DNA of 64,000 bases from Chloroflexota bacterium. GTDB taxonomy: Bacteria > Chloroflexota > Anaerolineae > Anaerolineales > Villigracilaceae. Positions 33,468-42,178 of the stretch are shown here, one piece after another. Location: assembly GCA_016235425.1 (NCBI GenBank), contig JACRLC010000017.1:1-64000 (forward strand), given 5' to 3'. The position numbers were made by a program, and so were the translations under genes. The notes under the pieces are model-generated. The model was not told the origin of the DNA and did not search any database. It was given only the letters and a program-made list of their open reading frames with translations. Every line of letters begins with the position of its first letter. The stretch's first letter is position 1.

Positions 33468-34805
33468 TTATTCATACTTCAACGCCTGAACAGGAATCAT
33501 TGTCGCCGCGCGCAAGGCAGGATAAAGGCCGGAGAGCATTCCGATAATCGTGGAAAACACCAAAGCGAAGGCAATCAACCATGCAGGAGTGTAAATCGCC
33601 ACACTGGGCGGCGCGCCGCCTTGCTGGCTTGCCTGTTGCGCCAGGTAAACAATTGCCAGCACGTTCATCCCTTGCGCCGCGAGCCAGCCAATTGCCACAC
33701 CTCCCACCCCGCCGATAAATCCGATCCCCGCCGCCTCGCCGAGAAAAATGGACAGCACATCGCGGTTCGTTGCGCCGACTGCCTTCATCAAGCCGATCTC
33801 GCGCGTCCGCTCCAGGATGGACATTGCCATCGTGTTTGCAATCCCAATCGCCGCGACCAGCAGCGCAATTGCGCCCACGCCGCCGAAGATGATCTGCAGA
33901 ACCACAAAAAAACTGTTGATACCCTGCAAAAATTCCTGCGGCGTGATCGCCTGATAACCCAACTGCGTGATCTGGTCCGCAATATCGAGCGCCTGGTTGG
34001 CCTCCGCAACTTTTACGATCACCTGGTTATAGCCGCTCTTGTTGTAGTCAATGCGCGCACCGTTGACCCACTCATTCAGCGCCTTGACCTGGGCCAGCGG
34101 CAGATAAATTGCATAGTCCGATTCGCCGCGGGTCTCGGTCAGAATCCCCGTCACGCGCAGGCTTAGCATTTTGTGGACTTCCTTCCCCTCGTTGTCCCAT
34201 TTGACGGCATCCAACTGAATCTGCTGATTATACAAATCGGGAGGAGGGGGCGGCTCTTCTCCGGGACGCAGGTTTGGATCGTAAAAACTACTGAGCGCCA
34301 TCACCCCGACAACGACCGACCCGTTCGAAAGCGTCGTCGTCCCCTGGCTGGCCTCCAGTCCCAGGTTAGCAAGATCGGTGGTTTCAACGCCGATCAGCGC
34401 GTTCACCCAGCCGTCCAACCGCTGGTATTTCATTGTGGCGCTGCCGTAGAAATAATCGCGCGGGATTACTTCCAGCACGCCGGGGATGGCGCGAATTTCG
34501 TTCAACGCGGATTTCGTGAGCAGGTGTTCCTCCTGGGCGGAACTCGAACCGTCAACAGGTTTGGAAATTATCGGCCCGTAAAATCCGCCGCCGCCGTCTC
34601 CAAACGTGGGCATCACCTGGATTTGAGTCAGATCGCCAATGCCATAGAGTTGCTCGGTGGCGTTTTTCTGCAAACCGATTGCCAGCGAGACGAGGATCAC
34701 AACTGCCGCGGTGCCAATGACCACGCCAATGGCCGTCAATGCGACACGCGCTTTACGCCGGTTCAGGTTACCGATGATGAGTCGGAACAGGTCAAGAGGT
34801 TTCAT
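33468..34805 (-). CDS. MacB/FtsX-type ABC transporter permease
   Basis: 445 residues with the MacB layout: one N-terminal helix in KARVALTAIGVVIGTAAVVILVSLAIG, a large extracytoplasmic domain (about 50-285), and three C-terminal helices in an FtsX domain (VGAIALLVAAIGIANTMAMSILERTREIGLMKAVGATNRDVLSIFLGEA...). EIGLMKAVGA is the typical FtsX loop. These permeases act mechanically across the membrane rather than as simple channels. It is the last gene of the YIP1-ATPase-TIG-permease operon; it ends in VQALKYE, the usual MacB C-terminus. Confidence 0.92.
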   Translation of the reverse strand: MKPLDLFRLIIGNLNRRKARVALTAIGVVIGTAAVVILVSLAIGLQKNATEQLYGIGDLTQIQVMPTFGDGGGGFYGPIISKPVDGSSSAQEEHLLTKSALNEIRAIPGVLEVIPRDYFYGSATMKYQRLDGWVNALIGVETTDLANLGLEASQGTTTLSNGSVVVGVMALSSFYDPNLRPGEEPPPPPDLYNQQIQLDAVKWDNEGKEVHKMLSLRVTGILTETRGESDYAIYLPLAQVKALNEWVNGARIDYNKSGYNQVIVKVAEANQALDIADQITQLGYQAITPQEFLQGINSFFVVLQIIFGGVGAIALLVAAIGIANTMAMSILERTREIGLMKAVGATNRDVLSIFLGEAAGIGFIGGVGGVAIGWLAAQGMNVLAIVYLAQQASQQGGAPPSVAIYTPAWLIAFALVFSTIIGMLSGLYPALRAATMIPVQALKYE

Positions 34806-34850
34806 GGATAACGGAATCAGGAATCGGGGCGGAAAGAAGCGAGGGAGTAA

Positions 34851-36518
34851 TCATCCTTTTCCACCGCCAGGCGGTGCAATCGGTACGGTATCGGGTGAAA
34901 TTTCCTCGCCGGGAACCGTCCCATCGTCCGGCGGAGCAGAATCCAATCCAAATACCCCAAGGATAAAACGCCAGATTTTATGAAAGATATTCTCTTCACT
35001 TGCAATCGCCTCTTCGCCGCCGGGTTTAGAGGGATCGGAAGGCGATTCAACGAAGGTTTCCTCCACTATAAGATCAAATGTATGTGTGATGGATCGAGGC
35101 TGATTAAAATCATCTGTGTAGTCCACGGTTACGGTCACTTGAAGGGGACCGGAAGTCTCAGGCGTCAGATTCGCGTCAAAGGTAAAGTATGAATCGAGCG
35201 GCCCTACCAAAGTTGAAGCCTGGTCCAGTGTTCCGTTCGACGTTTCAATTTTCATGTTACCCAGCACCGCAGAGCGCTTTCCCAGGTTAACGATCTGGAT
35301 CGGCAGGACGTTTGGCTGGCCTGCAAAAATCTGCCCCGGATCGCGATAGAAACTGATGTCCAGTTTTGGCAGGTCATATACCAGCAGGGTGATCACCTGC
35401 TCATCGTTGATCACTTCACCTTTATCGTTCACGTAGGAGAACGTGATCTTCATGGGATAAGCGCCCGGCGTGGTTGATACGTTTACGATCAGGTTTTGCG
35501 ACACTTGCATCATGGCCCCGCCGGCCATATCGCCAAGCGATTGGACATTGGACGCGCCGACCGGGGCAAAATTGGTAAACTCACCGCTTCCACCAGAAAC
35601 CCCGCCCGGCGACGGTGTGCCTCCGTTACTGCCACCGGATGATCCGCCGCCCACGATCATGGTCACGCGCTGGGCACGGGCGTTACCTACGTTTTGGACC
35701 GTCATCGTCAGCGTAAATTGCAGTCCGGGTTGAAGAAATTCGAGATTGATCCCATAACTGGTGATCATGAGCTGCGAACTTCTCACGCCGGTTGGTGTGG
35801 CAGTTACAACAGCCCAGGCCATGGCTTTGACGGCCAGGACAAAGCTGTCTGTATAGGAAGCGCCCAGGCTGTCAAAATAAGTGACGGCCGCGGTAAGCAG
35901 GACGATTTCCTTGCCATACAACGATCCAGTTGGAATCAATCTCTGGTCTACCGAGGCGTTTCCACCGGCAGGAATTGTGCCAATCGCCTCCACCCCGCCG
36001 TTCTTGGTGGGGGTCAAATCCTCAGACGTGAATGTGACTTTCACGTCATAAGCATCCACAGTTCCTGCATTTTCAAAATTCACTGTGAATTTAAATTCCT
36101 GGCCGTACTGAACTACGCTCACATTGGTATCGGTGGATTTGACCACGATTTGCGGACGCCCGGAAAGCGAGGCACCTATCACCACCAGACATTGAGAACA
36201 AGTCGTAGAATCGCTATCCGAGTTCTTCACAGTGACATCATAATTGCCAGCTGTAATCCCAGCAGGAACAACGGCCGTTAATGTGCCGCTGTTCAAGAAA
36301 GTAGTGGCAAGAGCTCCGTATCCGCTCAACAAAACGACTGAAGTATCCGCGAAACCCGTTCCGATGATGGTGATCGTATTCGACGTGCCATTCACAATTG
36401 AGTCTGGGGTTACCGAAGTAATCCCCACCGCCGCGTATGCAGTTGTGGGCGTCAGAAATGCAGTGAGCATGACAACCAAAAGTGAAATCGCTGAAATGCG
36501 GACAAATTTACCAGGCAT
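34851..36518 (-). CDS. Secreted IPT/TIG and CARDB-like repeat protein
   Basis: 555 residues. A signal peptide (about 1-29, ending YAA) is followed by an IPT/TIG module (VTPDSIVNGTSNTITIIGTGF, about 36-110). Then come several NEW3/CARDB/S-layer-type beta modules (YGQEFKFTVNFENAGTVDAYDV, PGLQFTLTMTVQNVGNARAQRV, IFAGQPNVLPIQIVNLGKRS). A Gly/Ser-rich linker lies about 295-320. A hydrophobic patch near 495-510 (IWRFILGVFGL) may anchor it. It sits between an ABC ATPase and an FtsX permease, as COG1361-like proteins do in such operons, and is probably the extracytoplasmic partner of the transporter. Confidence 0.85.
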   Translation of the reverse strand: MPGKFVRISAISLLVVMLTAFLTPTTAYAAVGITSVTPDSIVNGTSNTITIIGTGFADTSVVLLSGYGALATTFLNSGTLTAVVPAGITAGNYDVTVKNSDSDSTTCSQCLVVIGASLSGRPQIVVKSTDTNVSVVQYGQEFKFTVNFENAGTVDAYDVKVTFTSEDLTPTKNGGVEAIGTIPAGGNASVDQRLIPTGSLYGKEIVLLTAAVTYFDSLGASYTDSFVLAVKAMAWAVVTATPTGVRSSQLMITSYGINLEFLQPGLQFTLTMTVQNVGNARAQRVTMIVGGGSSGGSNGGTPSPGGVSGGSGEFTNFAPVGASNVQSLGDMAGGAMMQVSQNLIVNVSTTPGAYPMKITFSYVNDKGEVINDEQVITLLVYDLPKLDISFYRDPGQIFAGQPNVLPIQIVNLGKRSAVLGNMKIETSNGTLDQASTLVGPLDSYFTFDANLTPETSGPLQVTVTVDYTDDFNQPRSITHTFDLIVEETFVESPSDPSKPGGEEAIASEENIFHKIWRFILGVFGLDSAPPDDGTVPGEEISPDTVPIAPPGGGKG

Positions 36519-36551
36519 GTGCCTCTCCCTGTAATTGAATATCCGGAAATA

Positions 36552-37271
36552 TTATGAATCAGACATCGCATCGAGCGTGGCGGACTGATACTCGGCCTCG
36601 CTCACCACGTGCCCATCGAGCAGGAATATTTTATGGGTCGCAAAACGCATCATGCGCGCATCGTGTGTGACGACGAGGACCGTCCGGCCGGCGCGGTGCA
36701 AATCTGCCAGCATCTGCATGATGGACGCGCCGCTGGAGGTGTCCAGGTTGCCGGTCGGCTCATCGGCCAGGATCAAGGCCGGGTCATTGACGAGAGCACG
36801 CGCGATAGCCACGCGTTGCTGCTGCCCGCCGGAGAGTTCGGATGGTTTGTGGTGACTGCGGTCGGCCAATCCCACCTGTTTGAGCAAGTCATGTGATCGT
36901 TCCGTGCGGCGCATAGCTGGCACACCCGCGAACTGCATTGGGAAGGCCACATTCTCAGCCGCGGACATGCTCTGCACCAAATTGAAAGACTGAAAGATAA
37001 AACCCATGGCGCGGCGGCGAAACACGGCCAGCTGATTTTCATCCATCGTATCCAGCCGCTCGCCGTTCACCCAAATTTCCCCGGCTGTAGGACGATCCAA
37101 CCCGCCGAGCAGGTAGAGCAGGCTGCTCTTGCCCGAACCGGATGGCCCCATCACCACCGTGAACGTATGTGACTCAATGTCAACATTCACGCCATCCAAA
37201 GCGCGCACAGTTGTCCCGCCCATCTGGTAATGCCGGGCAAGCCCGAAGATGCGGATAAATGGTCCGGTCAT
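36552..37271 (-). CDS. MacB/LolD-type ABC transporter ATP-binding protein
   Basis: 239 residues from the ATG at 37269-37271 (MTGPFIRIF). Walker A GPSGSGKSS, Q-loop FIFQSFNLV, signature LSGGQQQRVAIARAL, Walker B LILADEPTGNLD and switch VTHDARMMRF are intact. DEPTGNLD is typical of the MacB/LolD/FtsE class. The alternative upstream ATG at 37307 lies within the YIP1 gene. Four bases separate its start from the YIP1 stop, so it belongs to the same operon. Confidence 0.95.
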   Translation of the reverse strand: MTGPFIRIFGLARHYQMGGTTVRALDGVNVDIESHTFTVVMGPSGSGKSSLLYLLGGLDRPTAGEIWVNGERLDTMDENQLAVFRRRAMGFIFQSFNLVQSMSAAENVAFPMQFAGVPAMRRTERSHDLLKQVGLADRSHHKPSELSGGQQQRVAIARALVNDPALILADEPTGNLDTSSGASIMQMLADLHRAGRTVLVVTHDARMMRFATHKIFLLDGHVVSEAEYQSATLDAMSDS

Positions 37272-37275
37272 GGAT

Positions 37276-38025
37276 TTAGAAGAACGGTTGGGCGGCCATT
37301 TCCCCAAGTCCCGCCATCATTGCTCCCACCCCTGCCTGGGCTAGAAGGGAAATCGCGATCACGATCAGAACCGCAGTAATAGACTTGGGCTTTGAAAGGC
37401 TCTCGGTCCCGCTGATGCCTAGGATCAGCAAAAATGCGTACCAAATATAGAAAATATCTACGCGCATCAAAATTTGCGCCCAAAATCCTCCCCCGCTGAC
37501 AAAGCCTGAAAGCCCCGGACTATTAATGGTATGTCCCGCGAGAAGCATGAAAATGATCCGCAGAACATCCCGCAGGGCGAAAGGCAGGCTGGCCCATGCG
37601 ACGAGATTCAACGTCCCGCCCATTACTCCGCGTCCACCCAGCAAAGTGGACGTGAGATGGAGCATGCCGCCAAAGATCAGCCAGCCGAGCCACAACGCGA
37701 TCAGCGCGCCGACCAACGGCATTACGTATACAAGCACCGGGCTTTGTGTGGTTTGCTGGGACTGGAAAAAATTGTCCTGCATTTCGGGCGTCCAGTATTG
37801 AAAATCGGGCGGTAATTCAACAGCCGCCGACACCGCGGCGCGCGCCTTCAAGAAGCCGGTGACGATAATGGTCAAAATTGATGAAATGCTCAAAATAAGC
37901 ATCGGCGTTCGCCAACCGGAACCAGCCTCTGCGCCAAACGCCTGACGCGGATGCAGGATAACCGCTAGAACTCGGGAAAAATCAAGCCGCGGTTTTACGT
38001 CTGCAATTGTGGAAGTATCACTCAT
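37276..38025 (-). CDS. YIP1 family membrane protein
   Basis: 249 residues with five or six membrane helices. The N-terminal VLAVILHPRQAF and the helix pattern IALWLGWLIFGGMLHLTSTLLGG, LRIIFMLLAGHTI match bacterial YIP1-domain proteins, whose function is unknown. First gene of the operon with an ABC ATPase, a secreted TIG/CARDB protein and a MacB-like permease. The combination suggests a four-part envelope machine. Confidence 0.82.
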   Translation of the reverse strand: MSDTSTIADVKPRLDFSRVLAVILHPRQAFGAEAGSGWRTPMLILSISSILTIIVTGFLKARAAVSAAVELPPDFQYWTPEMQDNFFQSQQTTQSPVLVYVMPLVGALIALWLGWLIFGGMLHLTSTLLGGRGVMGGTLNLVAWASLPFALRDVLRIIFMLLAGHTINSPGLSGFVSGGGFWAQILMRVDIFYIWYAFLLILGISGTESLSKPKSITAVLIVIAISLLAQAGVGAMMAGLGEMAAQPFF

Positions 38026-38504
38026 AAAACAGGTAGCCCTCCGATTTTGCAGGATTCTATCATGCTTTGAAATTGCAGGTCTGACGGCAAAAACGCGCGG
38101 AATGTTCCCTCCTCACAAATCCCCATGAACAAATTTAAATTCCAGCACCTGAAACCGTGAGTAAAACGATTCTGAAGTCCAGAAGAAGCTTGCTTCTAGG
38201 CATCTGGACGACAAGCTGCTCGCATCCAGAGTAAAACTGTAATTTACCGAATTTTGCAATTATTCGTTATCTGCAAAAACTTGTATAAAAAAGCACTGGG
38301 TCGTATAATGAATTTTATTAGAATGGGTGAAATAATAATTTGGGACGCGATCAAACGCAGCAAACAAATAAGTTGAAATCAGCATTTTCTACAACATTTT
38401 ATTCTGACAAAGTAAATGTAAGCGCATCATCACCAGTTTTGGAGGAAACTTTACAATCTTTCCATAATGCTGCGAGGAGTTAGACACATGCAAAGGCGGA
38501 AAAC
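38026..38504. other. Intergenic region: repeat copy, promoter and possible 47-codon frame
   Basis: At 38206-38236 is an inverted relative of the repeat at 2573-2603 (ends CCAGAGTAAAA on the plus strand). A promoter lies at 38281-38309. A TTG-initiated frame 38340-38483 (47 codons, ending LEETLQSFHNAARS) could be a small gene or remnant, but no family or ribosome-binding site supports it. From about 38270 on, base composition becomes clearly AT-rich. Confidence 0.35.
38281..38309 (+). promoter_or_regulatory. Sigma-70-type promoter ahead of the AT-rich gene pair
   Basis: TTGTAT (38281-38286), 17 bases, TATAAT (38304-38309). The first annotated gene starts about 190 bases later. Confidence 0.5.
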
Positions 38505-39173
38505 ATGACTAAGCGGATTACAAGAGTATTAGCATATATTGTGTTAACATTTGTTATTTTTTGGTTGATCAGTTCTGGATTAGTAAGTCCAGAGCCATTG
38601 ACAGAGCTTATTAAAGAGAGCATAAATCCCTACTTTACAGCAATATCTCTTAGTTCGGTATTCGCCAGCTTGGTATTATTTTTGTTATCGCTGGGCGCGA
38701 CAATTTTTATACCAGGTATAGGCACTCTTAAAAAAGAGGAAAAAGATGGGGATTTGAAAAAAATATGGGAGTATCTACTATTACCAATTAATTTCATCTA
38801 TATTTATTTTATCTTTGGCTTGCTATCAGCTTTTGGTTGGTGGTTCGGTGGTAAATCCTGCGATCTGCCAATCGTTGATGTTTATGAAATTGTGGATGAG
38901 AGCCGTCAACGCATTTCGTCACTTTCTACAATTGAAATATCCAACAATGAATATATAGACCTATCGGTTGAGTCCGGGGAATCAATTATTTGTAGATGGG
39001 AAAAAACAAACGATGAATTAATCATTCTAGACAGTTCATCCTGCAAGACGCGGCTACATACTCACAGCAATAGCAAAGGAACGTTAATATTATCTTTATC
39101 TGTTAATGAGCCGTTTTGCGATGTCAAGGCTATTATTCCCTTCACAATTTCACTGACAGGAGATGAGCCATGA
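38505..39173 (+). CDS. Membrane protein of unknown function in an AT-rich insert
   Basis: 222 residues. Three hydrophobic segments (about 8-26, 45-72, 91-116) are followed by an apparently extracytoplasmic beta-rich domain of about 100 residues with Cys residues (GGKSCDLP, SIICRWEK, SSSCKTRL, NEPFCDV). No family recognised. Codon use and base composition are AT-rich, unlike neighbouring genes, suggesting acquisition. Start ATG follows AGGCGG. The stop overlaps the next ATG by four bases, so the two genes are coupled. Confidence 0.65.
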   Translation: MTKRITRVLAYIVLTFVIFWLISSGLVSPEPLTELIKESINPYFTAISLSSVFASLVLFLLSLGATIFIPGIGTLKKEEKDGDLKKIWEYLLLPINFIYIYFIFGLLSAFGWWFGGKSCDLPIVDVYEIVDESRQRISSLSTIEISNNEYIDLSVESGESIICRWEKTNDELIILDSSSCKTRLHTHSNSKGTLILSLSVNEPFCDVKAIIPFTISLTGDEP

Positions 39174-39976
39174 AAAAAATGTTTTCCTGTATACTGCTTT
39201 TCGCTTTCTTCATTTCAGCATGTACCGGCAATTCACCAGAAGACAAGATAACTATCATTCCAAAAGATTGCAACATAAAACCTGGGGAGGAATTTCCTTT
39301 TTCCGTTGAAATCACTGGGAAGATAGAAAGTATAGAATGGAAAGCTGAAAAAGGTGAAATAACACAATCACCAAGTGGGCAAACAGCAAAATATGTCGCG
39401 CCCAAAGGTGGAGGTAGTGTGGTTATCTCAGTAATCATTACAATGGACGATGGAACGAAAAAACTAAAAGATATTAATTGCAAAATTGATTCAGAAGAAA
39501 TTTTGACAACTCCCACACCTATACCATCCCAGACTGAAGAAGGAGGAGAAGTTGAAGTTATCACTACTGTTAAATGGGCATATCTATATGTTGAGCCAAA
39601 CATATCATCTGACGTAATAGACCGATATCCTCGCGGAACCAAGCTGATTTTGATCGAGAAAACAGACGATTCTTTGTGGTTTTTTGCTAGAACCGAAAGC
39701 GGTCATTCAGGATGGATATATAAGGAATGGTTTAATTTTTCTGATATTGATACTTCCACCGTTCCACTTCATTTATCAACTCCATTGTTGCCAACCCCAA
39801 AAGAAACAAAAGAGGGTCCCATTATAAGGCCGCCTACAGAAGCTACTGAGCCACCCATAGTAACTGAGCCACCCATAGTAACTGAGCCACCCATAGTAAC
39901 TGAGCCACCTATAATAACTGAGCCACCCGTAGTGACGGAGCCACCCGTAGTGACGGAGCCACCCACATCTCCATAG
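39170..39976 (+). CDS. Lipoprotein with SH3b domain and Thr-Glu-Pro-Pro repeats
   Basis: 268 residues. The lipoprotein signal ends at FFISAC. Residues about 25-105 are beta-rich (KITIIPKDCNIKPGEEFPFS). A bacterial SH3-like domain follows (about 125-185: WAYLYVEPNISSDVIDRYPRG ... SGWIYKEWF). The C-terminus (about 220-268) is a tandem array of EPPIVT units encoded by seven near-identical 18-bp repeats. The SH3b module usually binds cell-wall or peptide ligands. AT-rich and translationally coupled to the membrane protein before it. Confidence 0.75.
   Translation: MKKMFSCILLFAFFISACTGNSPEDKITIIPKDCNIKPGEEFPFSVEITGKIESIEWKAEKGEITQSPSGQTAKYVAPKGGGSVVISVIITMDDGTKKLKDINCKIDSEEILTTPTPIPSQTEEGGEVEVITTVKWAYLYVEPNISSDVIDRYPRGTKLILIEKTDDSLWFFARTESGHSGWIYKEWFNFSDIDTSTVPLHLSTPLLPTPKETKEGPIIRPPTEATEPPIVTEPPIVTEPPIVTEPPIITEPPVVTEPPVVTEPPTSP
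39838..39966 (+). repeat. 18-bp tandem repeat inside the SH3b lipoprotein gene
   Basis: About seven units of ACTGAGCCACCCATAGTA with minor changes, encoding T-E-P-P-I-V. Likely to vary in copy number between strains. Confidence 0.85.
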
Positions 39977-40007
39977 ATCGACCGTAATTACAATAAAACG
40001 ACTAAGA

Positions 40008-40040
40008 TTAATTGAGGCGCTTTTGAAGCGCCTCAATTAA
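40008..40040. terminator. Bidirectional terminator between SH3b lipoprotein and PIG-L genes
   Basis: TTAATTGAGGCGC pairs with GCGCCTCAATTAA (with one more A/T pair at the loop side) around TTTTGA. A/T flanks on both sides suit two convergent genes. Confidence 0.8.
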
Positions 40041-40041
40041 A

Positions 40042-40887
40042 TTAAATCCCCTCGAACAAATCCTTTGCCTGCCCATGATTTCCGTTCACCGGCGGATAGG
40101 CGCGCATGAAATCTTCCTTCTCGCCCAGGACGCGCATGATGAATCCCATCAAGCCGGTTCGCATTCCTGCCCCGCCCTGCGAGGCATGACAGGCGCCGGC
40201 TTCGCGTTTGGCATCCACAACCGAACGAATATCCAAACGGACGTGAACCGGGAAATCCACTTCAGCGAGTTCCTTCAGGTTGATGTCTCCATTGCGTCCC
40301 CATTTGCGCGGGTCCTTTCCGATAAGAGGCATGAGGCGGGTCATCCACTTCAGGAAGGCGCGTGGGAAAACCTGATAGTAGAGAGCCTGCGGCTTAAACG
40401 GCGACCCGGCGTCGGGGCGGAAGGAGGCGTCGTCTGCTTTGTCGAAGGCGAGAACTGTCGCTTTGTGAATGTGAATGTGATCGGGATGTTTGTATCCGCC
40501 GACGGGATCAAAAGTTAGAACGACATCCGGTTTGAGTTCGCGAATGTATTTGACCACGCGTCCCGCGACTTCTTCAATCGGAGCGTTGATCTGCGCTTCG
40601 GGATGATTGTTGGCGTCCATGCCGGGCATGCCCGAATCGCGATAGCCCAATAAATAAACTCCCTTGAGTCCAAGATGCTGGGCCGCACATCGAAGCTCGG
40701 CTTCGCGCATTTCGGCAGTTGATGAAAAGCCCTGCATGAATTCAGGGTCGGCAGAACCGGCTTCGCCTCTCGTCGCGCAGACGAGGTAGGTATCGCAGCC
40801 GCGTTGGGAATAAAGTGCGAGTGTGCCGCCAAGGCCAAACGATTCATCGTCGGGATGCGCAAGGACGGCAAGTAAAGTTTTGGTCAT
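40042..40887 (-). CDS. PIG-L family deacetylase
   Basis: 281 residues. Zinc site AHPDDESFGLGG at the N-terminus and second His motif HPDHIHIH, with the YRDSGMPG segment, place it in the PIG-L/LmbE group close to MshB/Mca enzymes, which remove acetyl groups from GlcNAc-type compounds or cleave mycothiol S-conjugates. The residue run and length are near those of Mca/BshB-type proteins. The exact substrate is open. A GAGGAAAC ribosome-binding site precedes the ATG. Divergent from the cystathionine enzyme gene, which may hint at thiol metabolism. Confidence 0.88.
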   Translation of the reverse strand: MTKTLLAVLAHPDDESFGLGGTLALYSQRGCDTYLVCATRGEAGSADPEFMQGFSSTAEMREAELRCAAQHLGLKGVYLLGYRDSGMPGMDANNHPEAQINAPIEEVAGRVVKYIRELKPDVVLTFDPVGGYKHPDHIHIHKATVLAFDKADDASFRPDAGSPFKPQALYYQVFPRAFLKWMTRLMPLIGKDPRKWGRNGDINLKELAEVDFPVHVRLDIRSVVDAKREAGACHASQGGAGMRTGLMGFIMRVLGEKEDFMRAYPPVNGNHGQAKDLFEGI

Positions 40888-40961
40888 GTTTCCTCGTTTA
40901 TAATGCTGCTCTGAATTTTACTTTATGACGCGTCATGAATGTTGGAATTTACACGATTCTG

Positions 40962-40992
40962 GAAAATCGGACAGCAAGCTATCCGATTCCAA
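40962..40992. repeat. Hairpin repeat related to 2573-2603
   Basis: TTCTGGAAAATCGGACAGCAAGCTATCCGAT contains an ATCGGACAG/CTATCCGAT stem with one mismatch. It shares TCTGGA and GGACAGC with the copies at 2.6 and 38.2 kb. It lies in the 122-base gap before the cystathionine enzyme gene. Confidence 0.45.
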
Positions 40993-41009
40993 ATTAACAA
41001 GGAGAATAA

Positions 41010-42146
41010 ATGAAATTTGAAACGCTCGCCATTCATGCAGGCCAGGAACCTGACCCAAACAACGGTGCGGTGATGACGCCGGTTTATCTTACGTCCACGT
41101 ACGCGCAGGACGGCGTCGGCAGGCCGCGGCAGGGTTATGAATATTCGCGCACACAAAACCCCACGCGCAAGGCATTGCAGGATTGCATCGCCGCGCTCGA
41201 AGGCGGGAACTATGGTCTGGCATTTTCATCGGGTCTCGCCGCAACGGATACAGTCCTTCGTTTATTAAATGCGGACTCACACGTACTGGCAGGCAATGAC
41301 GTTTACGGCGGCACATTCCGTTTATTTGACAAGGTGCTCCGCCGCTTCAACCTGGACTTTACATTTGCCGACACAACCGATCCCGAATCTGTCGCCGAGG
41401 CTTTGACTCCGTCAACGCGGCTCGTCTGGCTTGAGACTCCGACCAATCCATTTCTGCGGGTGACGGATATCCGCGCCATTGCGGAAGTAGTTCACGCGCA
41501 TCCGAACAAGCCCTTGCTGGTGGTGGATAACACTTTCGCCACACCCTATTTGCAACGCCCGCTCGAATTGGGCGCGGACATCGTCGTCCATTCGACGACC
41601 AAATATCTCGGCGGTCATTCGGACGTGGTTGGCGGCGCGGTGATCGTGAAAGACAAGGAACTCGCCGACAAATTATATTTCCTGCAAAACGCGGTCGGCG
41701 CGGTGCCGGGACCGATGGACTGTTTCCTCGTCCTGCGCGGCATCAAAACCCTGCCCCTCCGCATGGATCGTCATGCCGGGAACGCGAATGCAATTGTTGA
41801 ATTCCTTGAGAAGCATCCCAAGGTGGAGAAACTGATCTATCCTCATCACCCGTCACATCCGCAGTACAAAGTTGCAAAACAGCAAATGAAGAACGGCGGC
41901 GGCATGATTTCGTTCATCCTGAAAGGCGGGCGCGACGCGGCGGTCAAAGTGGTGGAAGCGACAAGGATTTTCACATTGGCAGAATCACTTGGCGGCGTGG
42001 AATCACTCATCGAAGTCCCCGCGGCGATGACACATCTCTCGGTTGCGGGGTCGCAGTTGGCCGTTGATCCAGGACTGGTTAGGTTATCTGTTGGGATTGA
42101 ACACAAGGATGATTTGCTGGAGGACTTGGAACAGGCGTTGAGGTAG
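41010..42146 (+). CDS. Cystathionine gamma-synthase/gamma-lyase family PLP enzyme
   Basis: 378 residues. Trans-sulfuration PLP enzyme: TLAIHAGQEPDPNNGAVMTPVYLTSTY start, YEYSRTQNPTR, ALEGGNYGLAFSSGLAA, VDNTFATPYLQRPLELGADIVVHSTTKYLGGHSD (PLP Lys in STTKY) and the C-terminal SLGGVESLIEVPAAMTH. Synthase (MetB) and lyase (MccB/Mgl-like) members are not separable by eye. ATG follows AAGGAGAAT. Single gene. Confidence 0.92.
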   Translation: MKFETLAIHAGQEPDPNNGAVMTPVYLTSTYAQDGVGRPRQGYEYSRTQNPTRKALQDCIAALEGGNYGLAFSSGLAATDTVLRLLNADSHVLAGNDVYGGTFRLFDKVLRRFNLDFTFADTTDPESVAEALTPSTRLVWLETPTNPFLRVTDIRAIAEVVHAHPNKPLLVVDNTFATPYLQRPLELGADIVVHSTTKYLGGHSDVVGGAVIVKDKELADKLYFLQNAVGAVPGPMDCFLVLRGIKTLPLRMDRHAGNANAIVEFLEKHPKVEKLIYPHHPSHPQYKVAKQQMKNGGGMISFILKGGRDAAVKVVEATRIFTLAESLGGVESLIEVPAAMTHLSVAGSQLAVDPGLVRLSVGIEHKDDLLEDLEQALR

Positions 42147-42178
42147 AAATTCGCGCTGAGCGGAGTGTTATCCTGAGC

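Noticed and set aside
38340-38483. 47-codon TTG-started frame as a firm gene
   Set aside because: No ribosome-binding site or family support; mentioned only as a possibility in the intergenic entry.
39769-40036. Gly/Ser- and Trp/Tyr-rich minus-strand frames with tandem repeats
   Set aside because: They are the reverse reading of the 18-bp repeats of the SH3b lipoprotein gene.
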